NCBI GenBank assembly: GCA_022616595.1
Contig: JAKEEL010000162.1
Location: forward strand, 1 to 6,632
DNA: 6,632 nucleotides
Direction of reading: 5' to 3'
Origin: Methylococcaceae bacterium
Lineage (GTDB): Bacteria; Pseudomonadota; Gammaproteobacteria; Methylococcales; UBA1147
The notes under the pieces: model-generated
Told to the model about the DNA's origin: nothing
Database searches by the model: none
The model's input: the letters and a program-made list of their open reading frames with translations, nothing else
Position numbers and translations under genes: made by a program
Part shown: positions 6,524 to 6,632 of the stretch, piece by piece
Layout of the letters: every line of letters starts with the position of its first letter
How positions within the stretch are numbered: position 1 is the first letter of the stretch

Positions 6524-6632
6524 ATCCACCCTGTCCAAATTTTTCTCGCTCGCCGGGTACTTTTAAGAGAAAGTTCATGGAAAATTTTACTTGAAACACA
6601 GGGGGCGTTGTCAATGATTGAAACGGGTCTTA

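Noticed and set aside
6614..6632. Possible plus-strand gene start (ATG ATT GAA ACG GGT CTT) at the right edge, with a G-run about 8 bases upstream
   Set aside because: Only six codons are visible, so it cannot be supported.

Overview
The window reads as a proteobacterial, most likely gammaproteobacterial, chromosome segment. The evidence is a full-length RluC pseudouridine synthase very like the enterobacterial protein, an OprI/Lpp-type alanine-zipper lipoprotein ending in lysine, and an exported YkuD-fold L,D-transpeptidase. Every intact gene lies on the minus strand, so the biological order runs from high to low coordinates. No genus can be assigned from the sequence alone.

Positions 6510-5486 hold a cell-envelope pair: a secreted L,D-transpeptidase (6510-5941) followed after 118 nt by a small lipoprotein (5822-5541). 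A strong intrinsic terminator at about 5486-5513 closes the lipoprotein gene. Known biology of such proteins suggests the lipoprotein may be linked to peptidoglycan through its C-terminal lysine, with the neighbouring enzyme attaching or releasing it. That pairing is inference. Next is rluC (5398-4433, GTG start), which modifies 23S rRNA.

Positions 4155-4378 hold the 3' remnant of an IS630-family transposase on the plus strand, broken by a frameshift and a nonsense codon. It lies between rluC and a compact four-gene chromate-resistance operon and suggests, without proving, that the operon arrived by transfer.

The operon runs chrB (4020-3067), chrA (3070-1676), an exported tandem DUF1259 protein (1679-771) and a standalone copy of the ChrB C-terminal domain (758-306). 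The first three genes overlap by the four bases ATGA. The fourth starts 12 bases after a stop codon that touches its Shine-Dalgarno sequence. ChrB is probably the chromate-responsive regulator, ChrA the membrane chromate exporter, and the DUF1259 protein a periplasmic protein of unknown function with two histidine clusters. The standalone domain is a second member of the Chrome_Resist family. Two tandem hairpins at 191-242 probably terminate the transcript. The first 190 bases contain no gene I can support.

The least familiar parts are the last two operon genes, which are not part of the classical chrBACF arrangement, and the lipoprotein/L,D-transpeptidase neighbourhood. I see no tRNA, rRNA, CRISPR array, origin or attachment site.
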